Assembly (NCBI GenBank): GCA_021201095.1
Contig: JAJQFO010000205.1
Span: 1 to 38,966 of the forward strand
DNA: 38,966 nucleotides
Direction: 5' to 3'
From: Lachnospiraceae bacterium
GTDB lineage: Bacteria; Bacillota; Clostridia; Lachnospirales; Lachnospiraceae
Made by a program: the position numbers and the translations under genes
In this document: one piece after another, positions 17,864 through 26,854 of the stretch
How the letters are laid out: every line of letters begins with the position of its first letter
Numbering within the stretch: the stretch's first letter is position 1
Notes under the pieces: model-generated
What the model was told of the DNA's origin: nothing
The model's database searches: none
What the model saw: the letters and a program-made list of their open reading frames with translations, nothing else

Positions 17864-17882
17864 TTACAAAACACTTTTGTAA
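17864..17882 (+). promoter_or_regulatory. Perfect inverted repeat in the leader
   Basis: TTACAAAA and TTTTGTAA form perfect arms around CAC in the long 5' leader of the cell-wall-binding gene. It could be an RNA hairpin or a protein site. Confidence 0.5.
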
Positions 17883-18021
17883 CAACTTTCGCGGCGATTC
17901 TCATGATCGTTTCCTTTTTGTTACAGATCCAGGTTTTAACACTTTCTTCTGCCGATTCTCGGCAAACATGAGGAAAGCAGGCAGCATCAGGCCGGAAAAA
18001 GGAAACGACAAGGGAGGTACC

Positions 18022-19803
18022 ATGAAAACAGAAAAAAGAACAGGTAAACGATTCTTCGTGACACTGCTGCTGACTGCACTTCTGTCACTGGCTTTGTGCG
18101 GCGGAACGGTACTGGCGGCGAATGACACTTCGGGCAGCGATTCATCGGCTCTTTTGGCCGGGACATCCTCCGGTTCCGAAACGCAGGTGTTAAACGGCCT
18201 GGTAACGGAAAGCGACGGCTATACCTATTATTATGAAAATTCTGTCAAAAAAGGCGGATGGCAGACGATCGGCAAAAAGACCTACTATTTTTATAAAAGT
18301 GCGCACGGCTCCATCCCGGCGAAAGCGATGGTGACTGACGCTGTCGTCAAGATCAGCGGCTATTACTATTATTTTGACTCAGAGGGTGTCATGCAGACCG
18401 GCTGGGTGACCTGGAACGGCAGCGACTACTATTTTAAGAAAACTGCCTCTTCCACTACTCCGAAGGGTGCTGCGTTAACTGGACTGGTCAAAATCAGCGG
18501 CAACAAATATTATTTCTCCAAATCCGGCAAAATGAAGACCGGATGGCAGACCATTGACGGCAGCAAATATTATTTTAAAAAGTCAGCTTCTTCTGCTTTT
18601 CCAAAAGGCGCGGCAGTGACCGGCCTGATCAAAATCAATGGATATAAATATTATTTCTCCAAATCCGGCAAGATGCTGACCGGTTGGCAGACCATTAACG
18701 GCAGCAAATATTATTTTAAGAAAACAGCCTCTTCCGCTTTTCCGAAGGGCGCGGCAGTGACAGGCCTGGTTAAAATCAACAATAACCGGTATTACTTCTC
18801 TACGTCCGGCAAGATGCTGACCGGGTGGCAGACCATAGACGGCAGCAAATACTATTTTAAAAAGTCAGCTTCTTCCACCGTGCCGAAGGGCGCAGCATTG
18901 ACCGGAATCTGGTCGATCAGCGGAAGTAAATACTGTTTTGCTACCAATGGAAAAATGAAGACCGGCCTTGTATCCAGTGACGGCAGCAAGTATTACTTCG
19001 GCTCGGATGGAAAAATGGTGACCAGCACCTGGGAGACCGTCAGCGGATCCAAATATTACTTTAAAAGTGATGGAACGGCTGCCACAGGCGGATATACCAT
19101 CGGCAGCACCATTTATGTCTTCGATACCTCCGGAAAGCTGCTCACACACAGCGGCAGTCTGAAGATTGTAGGCGTTTCCGGCAGCTACTACTGCGTCGAC
19201 AGCAGCGGAAAGGCGCAGACCTCCGGATGGATCATCGTGGACTCGACAAAGCTCTGCTACGCGGCGAGCAATGGACGGCTGAAGATCAATACGACCTACC
19301 AGGGCATCACCTTTAACAGCAGCGGCTACGCCACGGACACTACCGCGGCAAAGCTGAAAATAAAGACCATGACCATTGTCTCCTCGATTACCACGAGCAG
19401 CATGACGCAGGCACAGAAGCTGCGGGCCTGCTGGAATTACATGGTCAGCAAATCAAGGTTCAGCTACAGCACCGTTTATATTTCCAGCTACTCCTCCGGG
19501 TGGCAGATTACCATGGCATATAATATGCTGAACAGCCACAGCGGCAACTGCTACAGCTTCGCCTGTGCCTTCGCTGCACTGGCTTACGAAATCGGCTATG
19601 ATCCTTATGTCGTCGTCGGCCGCGTCAAGGGTACGCGCGACGGAGCGTCCGATGGACTTACCCGCCACTGCTGGGTAAAGATCAACGGCTGCTACTACGA
19701 TCCGGAGGCATGCTTCGCCGGATGGTGGACCACCTGCTACGGCGTAGGCTCCTACAGCATCACCCATCAGGTAATCGGCACTTACCGGTTCGCGGTAAGC
19801 TAA
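18022..19803 (+). CDS. Secreted cell-wall-binding protein with transglutaminase-like domain
   Basis: This 593-residue exported protein starts at ATG 18022, four bases after GGGAGG; the frame is open further upstream without a ribosome binding site. Residues 10-33 form a signal peptide ending VLA. From about residue 70 to 400 it has alternating choline/cell-wall-binding type repeats, with phrases such as TGWQTIDGSKYYFKKSAS and KINGYKYYFSKSGKMLTGW, which would anchor it to wall polymers. The C-terminal part is a transglutaminase-like thiol fold with a visible triad: Cys510 in SGNCYSFACAF, His549 in RHCWVK and Asp560 in CYYDPE. It may be a protease or cross-linking enzyme at the surface. It is the only plus-strand gene in the middle of the window, divergent from the SH3b gene. 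Confidence 0.9.
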   Translation: MKTEKRTGKRFFVTLLLTALLSLALCGGTVLAANDTSGSDSSALLAGTSSGSETQVLNGLVTESDGYTYYYENSVKKGGWQTIGKKTYYFYKSAHGSIPAKAMVTDAVVKISGYYYYFDSEGVMQTGWVTWNGSDYYFKKTASSTTPKGAALTGLVKISGNKYYFSKSGKMKTGWQTIDGSKYYFKKSASSAFPKGAAVTGLIKINGYKYYFSKSGKMLTGWQTINGSKYYFKKTASSAFPKGAAVTGLVKINNNRYYFSTSGKMLTGWQTIDGSKYYFKKSASSTVPKGAALTGIWSISGSKYCFATNGKMKTGLVSSDGSKYYFGSDGKMVTSTWETVSGSKYYFKSDGTAATGGYTIGSTIYVFDTSGKLLTHSGSLKIVGVSGSYYCVDSSGKAQTSGWIIVDSTKLCYAASNGRLKINTTYQGITFNSSGYATDTTAAKLKIKTMTIVSSITTSSMTQAQKLRACWNYMVSKSRFSYSTVYISSYSSGWQITMAYNMLNSHSGNCYSFACAFAALAYEIGYDPYVVVGRVKGTRDGASDGLTRHCWVKINGCYYDPEACFAGWWTTCYGVGSYSITHQVIGTYRFAVS

Positions 19804-19820
19804 AGTCAGAGAGTGCATAA

Positions 19821-19862
19821 AACCCCCGCCCGTATAACAGCATACACACGGGCGGGGGTTTT
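19821..19862. terminator. Strong bidirectional terminator between convergent genes
   Basis: AACCCCCGCCCGT and ACGGGCGGGGGTT form a perfect 13-bp stem around a 14-base loop, followed by TT on the plus strand and TTTTATGC on the minus strand. It serves the transglutaminase-like gene and possibly the convergent lipoprotein gene. Confidence 0.9.
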
Positions 19863-19919
19863 CTTGTATTTCTTTACAGTTCCTTGCTCTAAATTACTCT
19901 TTATTGCTTTTTGTTATTT

Positions 19920-19999
19920 TTGAATACCCTTGATTGCTCTCAATTTCTTTTGATTGTTCTTGAATACCCTTGATTGCTCTCAATTCCTTTTAATTGTTC
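19920..19999. repeat. Two 40-bp tandem units in AT-rich non-coding DNA
   Basis: Units at 19920-19959 and 19960-19999 both begin TTGAATACCCTTGATTGCTC and differ at only two positions. Degenerate half-units (TTGCTCT, TTATTGC) extend to both sides. No open frame of substance runs through them. Confidence 0.85.
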
Positions 20000-20073
20000 T
20001 TTATAATTTCCGCAATTCTTCTGTACGAACCAATATAAGTATGCATCAACAGAGTTCTTTAACACTTCCCGTT

Positions 20074-21645
20074 TTAATATCCCGTCACATCGGTTGCGTA
20101 CAGCGAACCGCCTGATGTAGTCTGTGAATAATCAATGGTAGCAGTCACATAAAGCCCCTCCGTGAGACCGCTGGAGTTCAGCGAGGCATTCGCATAATTG
20201 ATTGAGTAGGTCACCCCGTCGTCTCCCTGGATCAGGAGCGTGTCAGAAGTAACGGCTGTCACAGTCCCGCTCACAACACCGGTCGTAGAGGTTGAAGCAG
20301 CAGACGTTTCTGTATCCCCGGAGCTGGTGTCGCTTCCCGAGCTGTCTGAACTGGTACTGCCAGAGTCTGCGCTGTCCGAATCCGAAGAGGACGACGTGGA
20401 CGGCTGCGAGGAGGAAACATAAGCTTTCGAAATATATCCGGTAGTCCCATTTACAGAAACGATAAACCAGTTGTCCGTCTCTCCAGTCACCGTGACGGCC
20501 GTCCCGGACGCCACCCCGCTGACCACACTGCTGTCTGTGCTCGGCTGTGAGCGGAGGTTCACCTGAGTGGTCGTATAATAGGTATAGGACGTCCCGTAAG
20601 AAACCTCGCTTCCCAGCTCCGCGGCAATCACGTCAGAGCTCGACACCGTTGTACTGCTGTCGCTCACCTCCGTCTCTGCCGCAGCCTCTGTCTCCGGCTG
20701 CGTACTCACCAGATATGCCTTGCTGATATAGCCAACCGTACCTCCCACGCTCACGCGGAACCAGGATTTCGTCTCCCCGGTTACTGTAACCGCGCTCCCT
20801 GAAAGCAGAGAGCCGATCCGGTCAGCCTCCGTACTCGGCTGCTCACGGATATTGACATTCGCCGACGCATAAAGCGTGACGCTCGAAGAATATTCACTTA
20901 AAGAGGAAAGCTCCTCACTTCCCGCTTCCGTATCGGAGGTGTCCTCCTGCGTCTCGGCTTCTGTCGTGGTGTTGTTCTCAACATTGCCCGGAAGTACACT
21001 GAAAATACTGTCCGTATCCAGTACTGTAAAGCTCTCCACCGCAGTCTGAACGGAGTCAAGAGACTCTGCGTCATCCACCGTCACCGTACCGGTCACAACA
21101 TAAGCCGCATCTCCCTCAGCGGACATGAGCGCATATGTGACGGAATAGGCCCACATACTTGTCGAATAATTGTACTTGACAATATATTCATAGACAGACA
21201 GTGTGGACGAGCTGTTCACCTCAAAGGACACCACTTCAAACGCATCCTCCTCCGGATACTGGTTCGTAAGGGTTTCCTCCAGATCTTCTTCTGACTCCAT
21301 GACTGATATATTCTTCATCGCGCTCTCATCCGACGCATGCACAATATTAATCATGGACTCTGAAGCAGACGCGAACACTCTCATTTCATCCACATCCTGC
21401 GTGACCTTCCATGTGCTGTCCGGCAGCACGATGCGGATCGCCCCGTCCTCGGAAATATACACCACGTTTGTCTGAAGCTCTGTCTCTGTCTCCGACTCGG
21501 TCTCCGTCTCGCTCATGGTCTCGGAAGTGGTCTCCGTCTCCGTCTCTTCCTCTTCGACAAGAAGTTGGCAGCCCGATGTAAGTACGGTGACTGTCAGAGC
21601 CGTCACCATGCCAATCAGAACCGCTTTCATTCTTTTGTTTAACAT
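20074..21645 (-). CDS. Lipoprotein with two SH3b domains
   Basis: The 523-residue protein starts at ATG 21645, six bases after GGGAG. A lipobox LTSGC (Cys about residue 26) predicts lipid anchoring on the outer face of the membrane. A Glu/Thr linker (EEEETETETTSETMSETE) follows, then a globular part of about 150 residues with no family I recognise (GAIRIVLPDSTWKVTQDVDEM start). Two bacterial SH3 domains lie at about 260-320 (VNIREQPSTEADRIGSLLSG, SWFRVSVGGTVGYISKAYL) and 360-415 (VNLRSQPSTDSSVVSGVASG). A Ser/Asp linker and a C-terminal beta-rich piece of some 70 residues complete it. The two SH3 domains probably bind peptidoglycan. Its promoter carries an inverted-repeat operator candidate. 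Confidence 0.9.
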   Translation of the reverse strand: MLNKRMKAVLIGMVTALTVTVLTSGCQLLVEEEETETETTSETMSETETESETETELQTNVVYISEDGAIRIVLPDSTWKVTQDVDEMRVFASASESMINIVHASDESAMKNISVMESEEDLEETLTNQYPEEDAFEVVSFEVNSSSTLSVYEYIVKYNYSTSMWAYSVTYALMSAEGDAAYVVTGTVTVDDAESLDSVQTAVESFTVLDTDSIFSVLPGNVENNTTTEAETQEDTSDTEAGSEELSSLSEYSSSVTLYASANVNIREQPSTEADRIGSLLSGSAVTVTGETKSWFRVSVGGTVGYISKAYLVSTQPETEAAAETEVSDSSTTVSSSDVIAAELGSEVSYGTSYTYYTTTQVNLRSQPSTDSSVVSGVASGTAVTVTGETDNWFIVSVNGTTGYISKAYVSSSQPSTSSSSDSDSADSGSTSSDSSGSDTSSGDTETSAASTSTTGVVSGTVTAVTSDTLLIQGDDGVTYSINYANASLNSSGLTEGLYVTATIDYSQTTSGGSLYATDVTGY

Positions 21646-21708
21646 TTCCATCTCCCTAACCCGGGTATCCCGGAATAGTAATTTGCCATTTCCTGCAAAA
21701 TAAAAATA

Positions 21709-21736
21709 ATTCTAAATGTCTAACATTCTAAATGTC
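21709..21736 (-). repeat. Direct repeats in the lipoprotein leader
   Basis: On the minus strand GACATTTAGAAT occurs twice, at 21709-21720 and 21725-21736, 16 bases apart, between the promoter and the ribosome binding site. The SH3b gene at 17580 has comparable TTTAGAATC repeats in its leader. Confidence 0.6.
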
Positions 21737-21750
21737 CAGTTCTTAAAGTC

Positions 21751-21794
21751 TTAATAAGAAAAAACTGGTATTGAGTCAATCTCAAATCAATACC
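21751..21794 (-). promoter_or_regulatory. Promoter with overlapping inverted repeat
   Basis: On the minus strand TTGACT (21774-21779) and TATTAA (21751-21756) are 17 bases apart. GGTATTGA (21767-21774) and TCAATACC (21787-21794) form a perfect 8-bp inverted repeat across the -35 box, a typical operator position. The remaining bases to 21963 hold a palindromic CGATATCG patch (about 21922-21942) and no gene that I can support. Confidence 0.65.
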
Positions 21795-21963
21795 ATACCG
21801 CTTCTTATCATAACACGACCAGCCAACTTGTGCAAGCCGAACACCCACAATTCCGCCGTAATTATCAGAAGTTTAATATTTTTGAAATATTTTATATGCA
21901 CTACAGCGGGATCGCTTTTCGATTTACCGATATCGATTAAATGAACATCACAGTCGAATTTTA

Positions 21964-22854
21964 TTACAGCGGGCGGCAAAACCGCCTCTCAATCTCCCGG
22001 CCCGCATCCTCCATCCTCTTGTCAAACTCCTCCCTCGTCATCAGTTCCCCGGCAAGCTCCCAGAGCGCGCGGTACTCATCCTGTATTCCCCGGGCGTGCG
22101 ACACACAGTACGCGCCGGCATCACTTCCCGGAGCAATGGTCGCGCCAAGCTCAAAGCCTCTTTTGATGACCGCGCCTGCTCTTTCCTTCAGCCGTTTCAG
22201 AGACGCATCCTCGTAGCGCCCGCTGCCAATCAGGTTCGCAATCGTCACAAGAGTCGGCACCCAGATCGTATGGCTGCCCCGCAGCGCCTGCAGACAGTCC
22301 TCGTCCATAAAGTTGCCATGCTCAATGGAATCCACTCCCGCAGCAGTCACCGCCCGGACCGCGTCCGCCCCATTGGTGTGCGCCATCACAGCAAACCCTT
22401 CTTCGTGCGCAATGTGGATCATTTCCCGGATTTCTTCTGCTTGAAGCGAAGCTTCCGAAAGAGCACCTTCCCTGTCAAAGTCCAGAATGCCCGACACCAT
22501 AATTTTGATAAAGTCTGCTCCCGCCTCACCGGCCTCCTGCACCAGATGGCGGTAGTCCTTCATCGTGTCAAAGCCCCGTCCGACAATGCCTCCGTAGTGT
22601 CCATTTTTATGAATTGCAAAAACCGGAGTACGATATGTGATTCCGTACTCCGGCGCGATTTGGGCCGCCAGCACCGAGGCCCCGTAATGGTCGCCGCCAT
22701 CGCGCAGGAAGGTGACACCCTCCTGCGCGTATGCAGCCAGCTTTTCGCGGATATCCGCCTCATCTACGCCCCTTTTATACTGTGCGGCTGCCTGCCGGTA
22801 GTTGCAGCCGTTCATGAAAATATGCATGTGGCACTCATAGATCATGCGTCTCAT
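21964..22854 (-). CDS. Amidohydrolase-superfamily protein
   Basis: A TIM-barrel metal-dependent hydrolase. ECHMHIFMNG near the N-terminus gives the HxH metal ligands. DFIKIMVSG supplies the bridging Lys position, MAHTNG and SIEHGNF the two further His ligands, and APGSDAGAYCV the catalytic Asp. This ligand set is close to imidazolonepropionase/prolidase-like members, but the substrate cannot be assigned. The 296-residue protein is shorter than many relatives and lacks the usual N-terminal beta-sandwich, starting directly at the first barrel strand. The start is uncertain between 22854 and 22845, since neither has a clear ribosome binding site. It lies 243 bases downstream of gatB on the same strand. 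Confidence 0.82.
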   Translation of the reverse strand: MRRMIYECHMHIFMNGCNYRQAAAQYKRGVDEADIREKLAAYAQEGVTFLRDGGDHYGASVLAAQIAPEYGITYRTPVFAIHKNGHYGGIVGRGFDTMKDYRHLVQEAGEAGADFIKIMVSGILDFDREGALSEASLQAEEIREMIHIAHEEGFAVMAHTNGADAVRAVTAAGVDSIEHGNFMDEDCLQALRGSHTIWVPTLVTIANLIGSGRYEDASLKRLKERAGAVIKRGFELGATIAPGSDAGAYCVSHARGIQDEYRALWELAGELMTREEFDKRMEDAGREIERRFCRPL

Positions 22855-23097
22855 CTCATTTCTGTTCAGAATCAGCCCCGGATTTCATATTCCTGATTAC
22901 GAGTCATACAGATTCTGTTCTAAATTTTCTGCCTGATTTCGCCCGAAGCCATTCTGAAAAATCCTGATTACTCCTTCTTTTTGTTCAAATCCATTCCAGA
23001 TCATACACGAACAGTATCTCCGATTATTATTTTCTCTCCAGGTTCTTCTGACGAAATTAGTTCAGCCAGTTCAGCAGTTTCCTCATCCCTGCAATCG

Positions 23098-24531
23098 TCA
23101 CCCAAGCAGCTCCTTCAGCATCTGGTTGACCGCCGCCGGGTTCGCCTTGCCCTTCATCGCCTTCATAGTCTGTCCCACCAGGAAGCCAAGCGCCTTCTGC
23201 TTTCCGCCCTTATAGTCCGCCACGGACTGCGGGTTTGCCGCGATCACGCCTTCCACGATTGTGCGCAGCTCGCCTTCATCATTGACCGTCTTGAGTCCAT
23301 GCTCCTCGACATAAGTCTCCGGATCCACATCCTCGCGGAAAATCTGCTCGAATACTTCCTTAGCTACTGTCTGGTTGATCGTCCCGGCCTCGGTCATTTC
23401 AATCAGCTTTGCCAGATGTGCAGGCGAAAAATCAAGCGTATCCGGCTCGCGGTTTTCTTCCTTTAATAAACGCAGCGTCTCGCCCATCAGCCAGTTGGAT
23501 ACCTTTTTCGGACGGCCGCAGAGCGCGGTGGTTTCTTCAAAAATATCCGCCATGCGCTTATATTCCGTGATGATGCCCGCGTCGTATTCCGGAATATCAA
23601 ATTCCTTTTTGTAACGTGCCAGCTTCTCCGTGCGCAGCTCCGGCTGCCGGTCCTTCACAGCCTGCAGCCACTCGTCGCTGATGAGGATCGGCACCAGATC
23701 CGGATCCGGAAAATAGCGGTAATCATGCGCGTCCTCCTTGGAGCGCATCGGATAAGAATATTCCTTGTTGTCGTCCCAGCGGCGGGTCTCCTGAATGACC
23801 GGTTTGCCTTCTTCGAGCAGCTCAATCTGACGCTCCCGCTCGCCGTCGATCGCGCGCGCAATCGCCTTGAAGGAGTTCAGGTTTTTCATTTCGGTACGGG
23901 TACCAAACTTCTCAGCGCCCAGTTCCCGCACGGAAAGATTGACATCCGCACGCATCGAGCCCTCCTGCAGCTTGCAGTCCGACGCGCCCAGATACTGGAT
24001 AATCAGGCGCAGCTTTTCCAGATAGCCGATGACCTCCTCCGCGCTGCGCATGTCCGGCTCGGACACGATCTCAATCAGCGGTACGCCGCTGCGGTTGTAG
24101 TCGACCAGAGAGCAATCCTCCCACTCATCATGCACCAGCTTGCCGGCATCCTCCTCCATATGAATTTCATGAATCCGGATCTTTCGGGTGCCCGCCGCCG
24201 TATCCACCTCCACATAACCGTCATGGCAGATCGGCAGATAAAGCTGGGAAATCTGATAATTCTGCGGGTTGTCCGGATAAAAATAATTCTTGCGGTCAAA
24301 TTTGCAGAACTGGTTGATCTGGCAGTTGGTCGCGAGGCCCACCGCCATCGCGTACTCGACCACCTGCTTATTCAGAACCGGCAGAGAACCCGGCATGCCG
24401 GTGCAGACCGGGCAGGTGTGCGCATTGGGTGCAGCGCCGAACGCAGTCGAACAGCCGCAGAAAATTTTCGTTTTCGTTGCAAGCTCCACATGAACCTCCA
24501 GTCCGATGACCGTTTCATACTGTTTCGCCAT
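23098..24531 (-). CDS. gatB: Asp/Glu-tRNA amidotransferase subunit B
   Basis: GatB binds the misacylated tRNA and activates its Glu or Asp side chain with ATP before GatA-derived ammonia is added. The start MAKQYETVIGLEVHVEL and the motif KTKIFCGCS with CPVCTGMPGSLPVLN (zinc Cys residues) are diagnostic. The MRADVNLSVR and KNLNSFK elements and the C-terminal YqeY-like tail (NPAAVNQMLKELLG end) are present, so the 477-residue protein looks complete. ATG 24531 follows AGGAGG by nine bases and lies one base after the gatA stop, showing tight coupling. It is the last gene of the C-A-B order. Confidence 0.97.
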   Translation of the reverse strand: MAKQYETVIGLEVHVELATKTKIFCGCSTAFGAAPNAHTCPVCTGMPGSLPVLNKQVVEYAMAVGLATNCQINQFCKFDRKNYFYPDNPQNYQISQLYLPICHDGYVEVDTAAGTRKIRIHEIHMEEDAGKLVHDEWEDCSLVDYNRSGVPLIEIVSEPDMRSAEEVIGYLEKLRLIIQYLGASDCKLQEGSMRADVNLSVRELGAEKFGTRTEMKNLNSFKAIARAIDGERERQIELLEEGKPVIQETRRWDDNKEYSYPMRSKEDAHDYRYFPDPDLVPILISDEWLQAVKDRQPELRTEKLARYKKEFDIPEYDAGIITEYKRMADIFEETTALCGRPKKVSNWLMGETLRLLKEENREPDTLDFSPAHLAKLIEMTEAGTINQTVAKEVFEQIFREDVDPETYVEEHGLKTVNDEGELRTIVEGVIAANPQSVADYKGGKQKALGFLVGQTMKAMKGKANPAAVNQMLKELLG

Positions 24532-24532
24532 A

Positions 24533-26206
24533 TCACTCGACCTCCTGTTCTGCAGCCGTACCCTGTGCTCCCTGCGCTGCGGCCATCGTGCCATCCGTAT
24601 TTACGGTCTGCTCTGACGCAGTCATCATGCCAGATATGCTCTTAGTCTGCTCTTCCGCAGCCGCAGTGCCAGATATGCTCTTAACCTGCGCCGTTTCACC
24701 GCATCTCACTCCGGCCTCCGCTTTACCTGTCGAATCAACACTGCCCACCTTCAGCTCCGGCACTAGGAACCGTCCCCGCGCCTGCTCATACGCATACGCC
24801 GCGCGTATAATCTCTTTTTCATGGAAGCAATCCCCAATCATCTGCACGCCGATCGGCAGACCCCTGCTGTCCAGGCGGCAGGGCACGGAAATGCCCGGCA
24901 GTCCGGCGAGATTGACCGAAATCGTATAAATATCGCCCAGATACATCTTCAGCGGATCACTCAGGCTCTTGCCCAGCTTGGGCGCCGTCGACGGAGATGC
25001 CGGAGCAAGAATCACGTCATATTTTTCAAACGCGCGGTCAAAGGACTGTTTGATCAGTGCCTTGGTACGCAGCGCTTTCAGATAGTAAGCGTCATAATAG
25101 CCAGAGCTCAGAACGAAGGAGCCAAGCATAATGCGGCGTTTGACTTCTTCTCCGAAGCCCTCGGAGCGGCTCTTTTTGTACATATTGTGGAGGCCCTCAT
25201 ACTCAGCCGCGCGGTAGCCGTATTTCACCCCGTCAAAGCGGGACAGGTTGGAGCTGGCCTCCGCAGAGGCAATCACGTAATAAGCCGGAATCGCGTATTC
25301 CACCAGACTCAGATCAAATTCCTCGACAATGGCGCCCTTCTGCCGCAGCACATCTGCCGTATCCAGCACAGCCTGCCGCACCTCATCATCCAGTCCCTCT
25401 CCCAGATAGTCAGAAGGGATACCGACACGCAGACCCTTCACATCGTCCACCAGCGCAGAGGTAAAGTCACAGTCCGTCCGCGCCACCGAAGTGCTGTCCT
25501 TTTTATCATGTGAAGCGATCATTTCCAGAATCGCCGCACAGTCTGAAACATCCTTCGCAATCGGTCCGATCTGATCCAGCGACGAGCCATAGGCAATCAG
25601 CCCATAGCGGGAAACCGTCCCGTAGGTCGGCTTCATCCCGACCACGCCGCAGAACGAGCTCGGCTGACGAATCGAGCCGCCGGTGTCCGACCCCAATGCG
25701 TACGGGGCCTCACCCGCCGCCACCGCCGCACAGGAGCCTCCTGAAGAGCCTCCCGGCACATGGCTGACATTCCATGGATTTTTCGTCGGCCCGAACGCAG
25801 ATGTCTCGGTCGTGCTGCCCATCGCAAACTCATCCATATTGGTTTTTCCGAGGATCACTGCCCCGGCCTTTTCCAGATTTAAAACAGCCTCCGCCGAATA
25901 AGTGGGGACGAAATTATACAAAATCTTCGAACTGCAGGTCGTCAGCAGCCCCTCCGTACAAAGATTATCCTTGATCGCGACCGGCACTCCGGCGAGCGGC
26001 CCGCTGATGCTGCCATCCGCGATGCCGGCCTGCACCTGATCCGCGCGGGCATACGCCGCCTCCCGGTCAAGGGTCACAAAGCTGTTCAGTTCTCCGTCCG
26101 CTGCATCTATGCGCTGATAAGAAGCATCCAGCGCCTCCCGGACGGAAATCTCTTTTTTCTTAATCCTATCGCCCAGCTCCAGGGCGGTCAGTTCTGTAAT
26201 CTGCAT
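24533..26206 (-). CDS. gatA: Asp/Glu-tRNA amidotransferase subunit A with extra C-terminal tail
   Basis: GatA is the amidase subunit that frees ammonia from glutamine for GatB. The amidase signature is intact, with the catalytic Lys79 (VAIKDNLC), Ser154 (PGGSSGGSCA) and Ser178 (GSDTGGSIRQPSS). AAAGGAA precedes ATG 26206. Most GatA proteins end near residue 485-490 after an ARGRF-type helix. Here about 65 further residues follow (from VGSVDSTGKAE), built of three diverged 13-residue repeats (AAAEEQTKSISGM type), encoded by a 39-bp tandem repeat. It lies between gatC and gatB in the usual order. The tail would extend from the GatA surface; its role is unknown. Confidence 0.97.
   Translation of the reverse strand: MQITELTALELGDRIKKKEISVREALDASYQRIDAADGELNSFVTLDREAAYARADQVQAGIADGSISGPLAGVPVAIKDNLCTEGLLTTCSSKILYNFVPTYSAEAVLNLEKAGAVILGKTNMDEFAMGSTTETSAFGPTKNPWNVSHVPGGSSGGSCAAVAAGEAPYALGSDTGGSIRQPSSFCGVVGMKPTYGTVSRYGLIAYGSSLDQIGPIAKDVSDCAAILEMIASHDKKDSTSVARTDCDFTSALVDDVKGLRVGIPSDYLGEGLDDEVRQAVLDTADVLRQKGAIVEEFDLSLVEYAIPAYYVIASAEASSNLSRFDGVKYGYRAAEYEGLHNMYKKSRSEGFGEEVKRRIMLGSFVLSSGYYDAYYLKALRTKALIKQSFDRAFEKYDVILAPASPSTAPKLGKSLSDPLKMYLGDIYTISVNLAGLPGISVPCRLDSRGLPIGVQMIGDCFHEKEIIRAAYAYEQARGRFLVPELKVGSVDSTGKAEAGVRCGETAQVKSISGTAAAEEQTKSISGMMTASEQTVNTDGTMAAAQGAQGTAAEQEVE
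24588..24710 (-). repeat. 39-bp in-frame tandem repeat in the gatA 3' end
   Basis: Two adjacent units share GCCAGATATGCTCTTA and CTGC, and a third, more diverged unit precedes them. All keep a 39-base period. They encode the 13-residue repeats of the GatA tail. Confidence 0.75.
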
Positions 26207-26241
26207 ATCGCCGTTCCTTTCCTGATTAGCAACTGCTTGGT

Positions 26242-26264
26242 ACTTTCACAATTACGAGGCTTAT
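26242..26264 (-). repeat. Dispersed intergenic motif between gatC and gatA
   Basis: Read on the minus strand, ATAAGCCTCGTAATTGTGAA with AGT after it matches 33324-33346 on the plus strand at about 21 of 23 bases. It lies in the 105-base gatC-gatA spacer. Confidence 0.6.
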
Positions 26265-26311
26265 GCCTGTGATTTTCAAAGCGAATCCTGAGCCCAGGCC
26301 GCATCCGGCCT

Positions 26312-26605
26312 TCACCCTACCGTCTTCGGTACCATAAACGCCTGCTCCTTCGCGGCGGGCGCATTTTTCAAGGTTGCCTCATGCCCGTCGTCATTTGTCA
26401 CCACATCCTCGCGAAACACATTGTGCACAGAAAACACATGCGACATCGGCTCCACGCCGGAGGTGTCCAGCTCATTTAATTTGTCCACATAGTCAAGCAT
26501 CCGGCCAATATCCTTTTTCGCCTGCTCCTTTTCCTCATCGGACAGCTCCAGCTTCGCCAGAATGCCGACATATTCAATCGTCTCATCACTGATAATATTT
26601 GCCAT
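26312..26605 (-). CDS. gatC: Asp/Glu-tRNA amidotransferase subunit C
   Basis: GatC is the small subunit that wraps GatA and GatB and stabilises the amidotransferase. All 97 residues fit the family: the [21 protein letters not shown] start with the conserved helix, [18 protein letters not shown] in the middle and the FREDVV segment. AGAAGGAGG precedes ATG 26605. It is the first of the gatC-gatA-gatB set and lies downstream of aspS2 and the zinc-ribbon gene in the same direction. Confidence 0.96.
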   Translation of the reverse strand: MANIISDETIEYVGILAKLELSDEEKEQAKKDIGRMLDYVDKLNELDTSGVEPMSHVFSVHNVFREDVVTNDDGHEATLKNAPAAKEQAFMVPKTVG

Positions 26606-26708
26606 AGGTTTTCCTCCTTCTTTCTGCTAGCCCGGAAAAGGGCGGCGCCATCCATTTTCGCTTCTCATTTTGCCAGCTACCTGCAGCTGTAAAACGAGAG
26701 CCCTTATA

Positions 26709-26754
26709 TATTCAGGACAGTACTCCGCATTTGCTGCGAAGCAGGTATGAAAAC
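26709..26754 (+). repeat. Dispersed intergenic repeat, diverged copy
   Basis: TATTCAGGACAGTACTCCGC at 26709 and the ending GGTATGAAAAC match the longer copies at 33223-33271 and 10556-10604. It lies between the zinc-ribbon gene and gatC. Confidence 0.65.
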
Positions 26755-26770
26755 GAATCCATCGTAACAA

Positions 26771-26804
26771 ATTTGATGCCCCGTAGGCTTGCATCGGGGG
26801 CTTT
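26771..26804. other. Overlapping inverted repeats between zinc-ribbon gene and gatC
   Basis: GATGC/GCATC (26775-26779, 26791-26795) and GCCCC/GGGGC (26778-26782, 26797-26801) overlap and cannot form together. On the minus strand the structure is followed by ATCAAATTTGTT, a poor T-run. It could be a weak terminator after the zinc-ribbon gene, or part of a repeat element. Confidence 0.45.
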
Positions 26805-26854
26805 GACTATGCACCAGACGGTTTTCCTGCGGAAGCTTTTTCATGCTCCGGGAC

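Noticed and set aside
21782-21979. Minus-strand 65-codon open frame upstream of the SH3b lipoprotein
   Set aside because: It overlaps the amidohydrolase 3' end and the lipoprotein operator, with no start signal.
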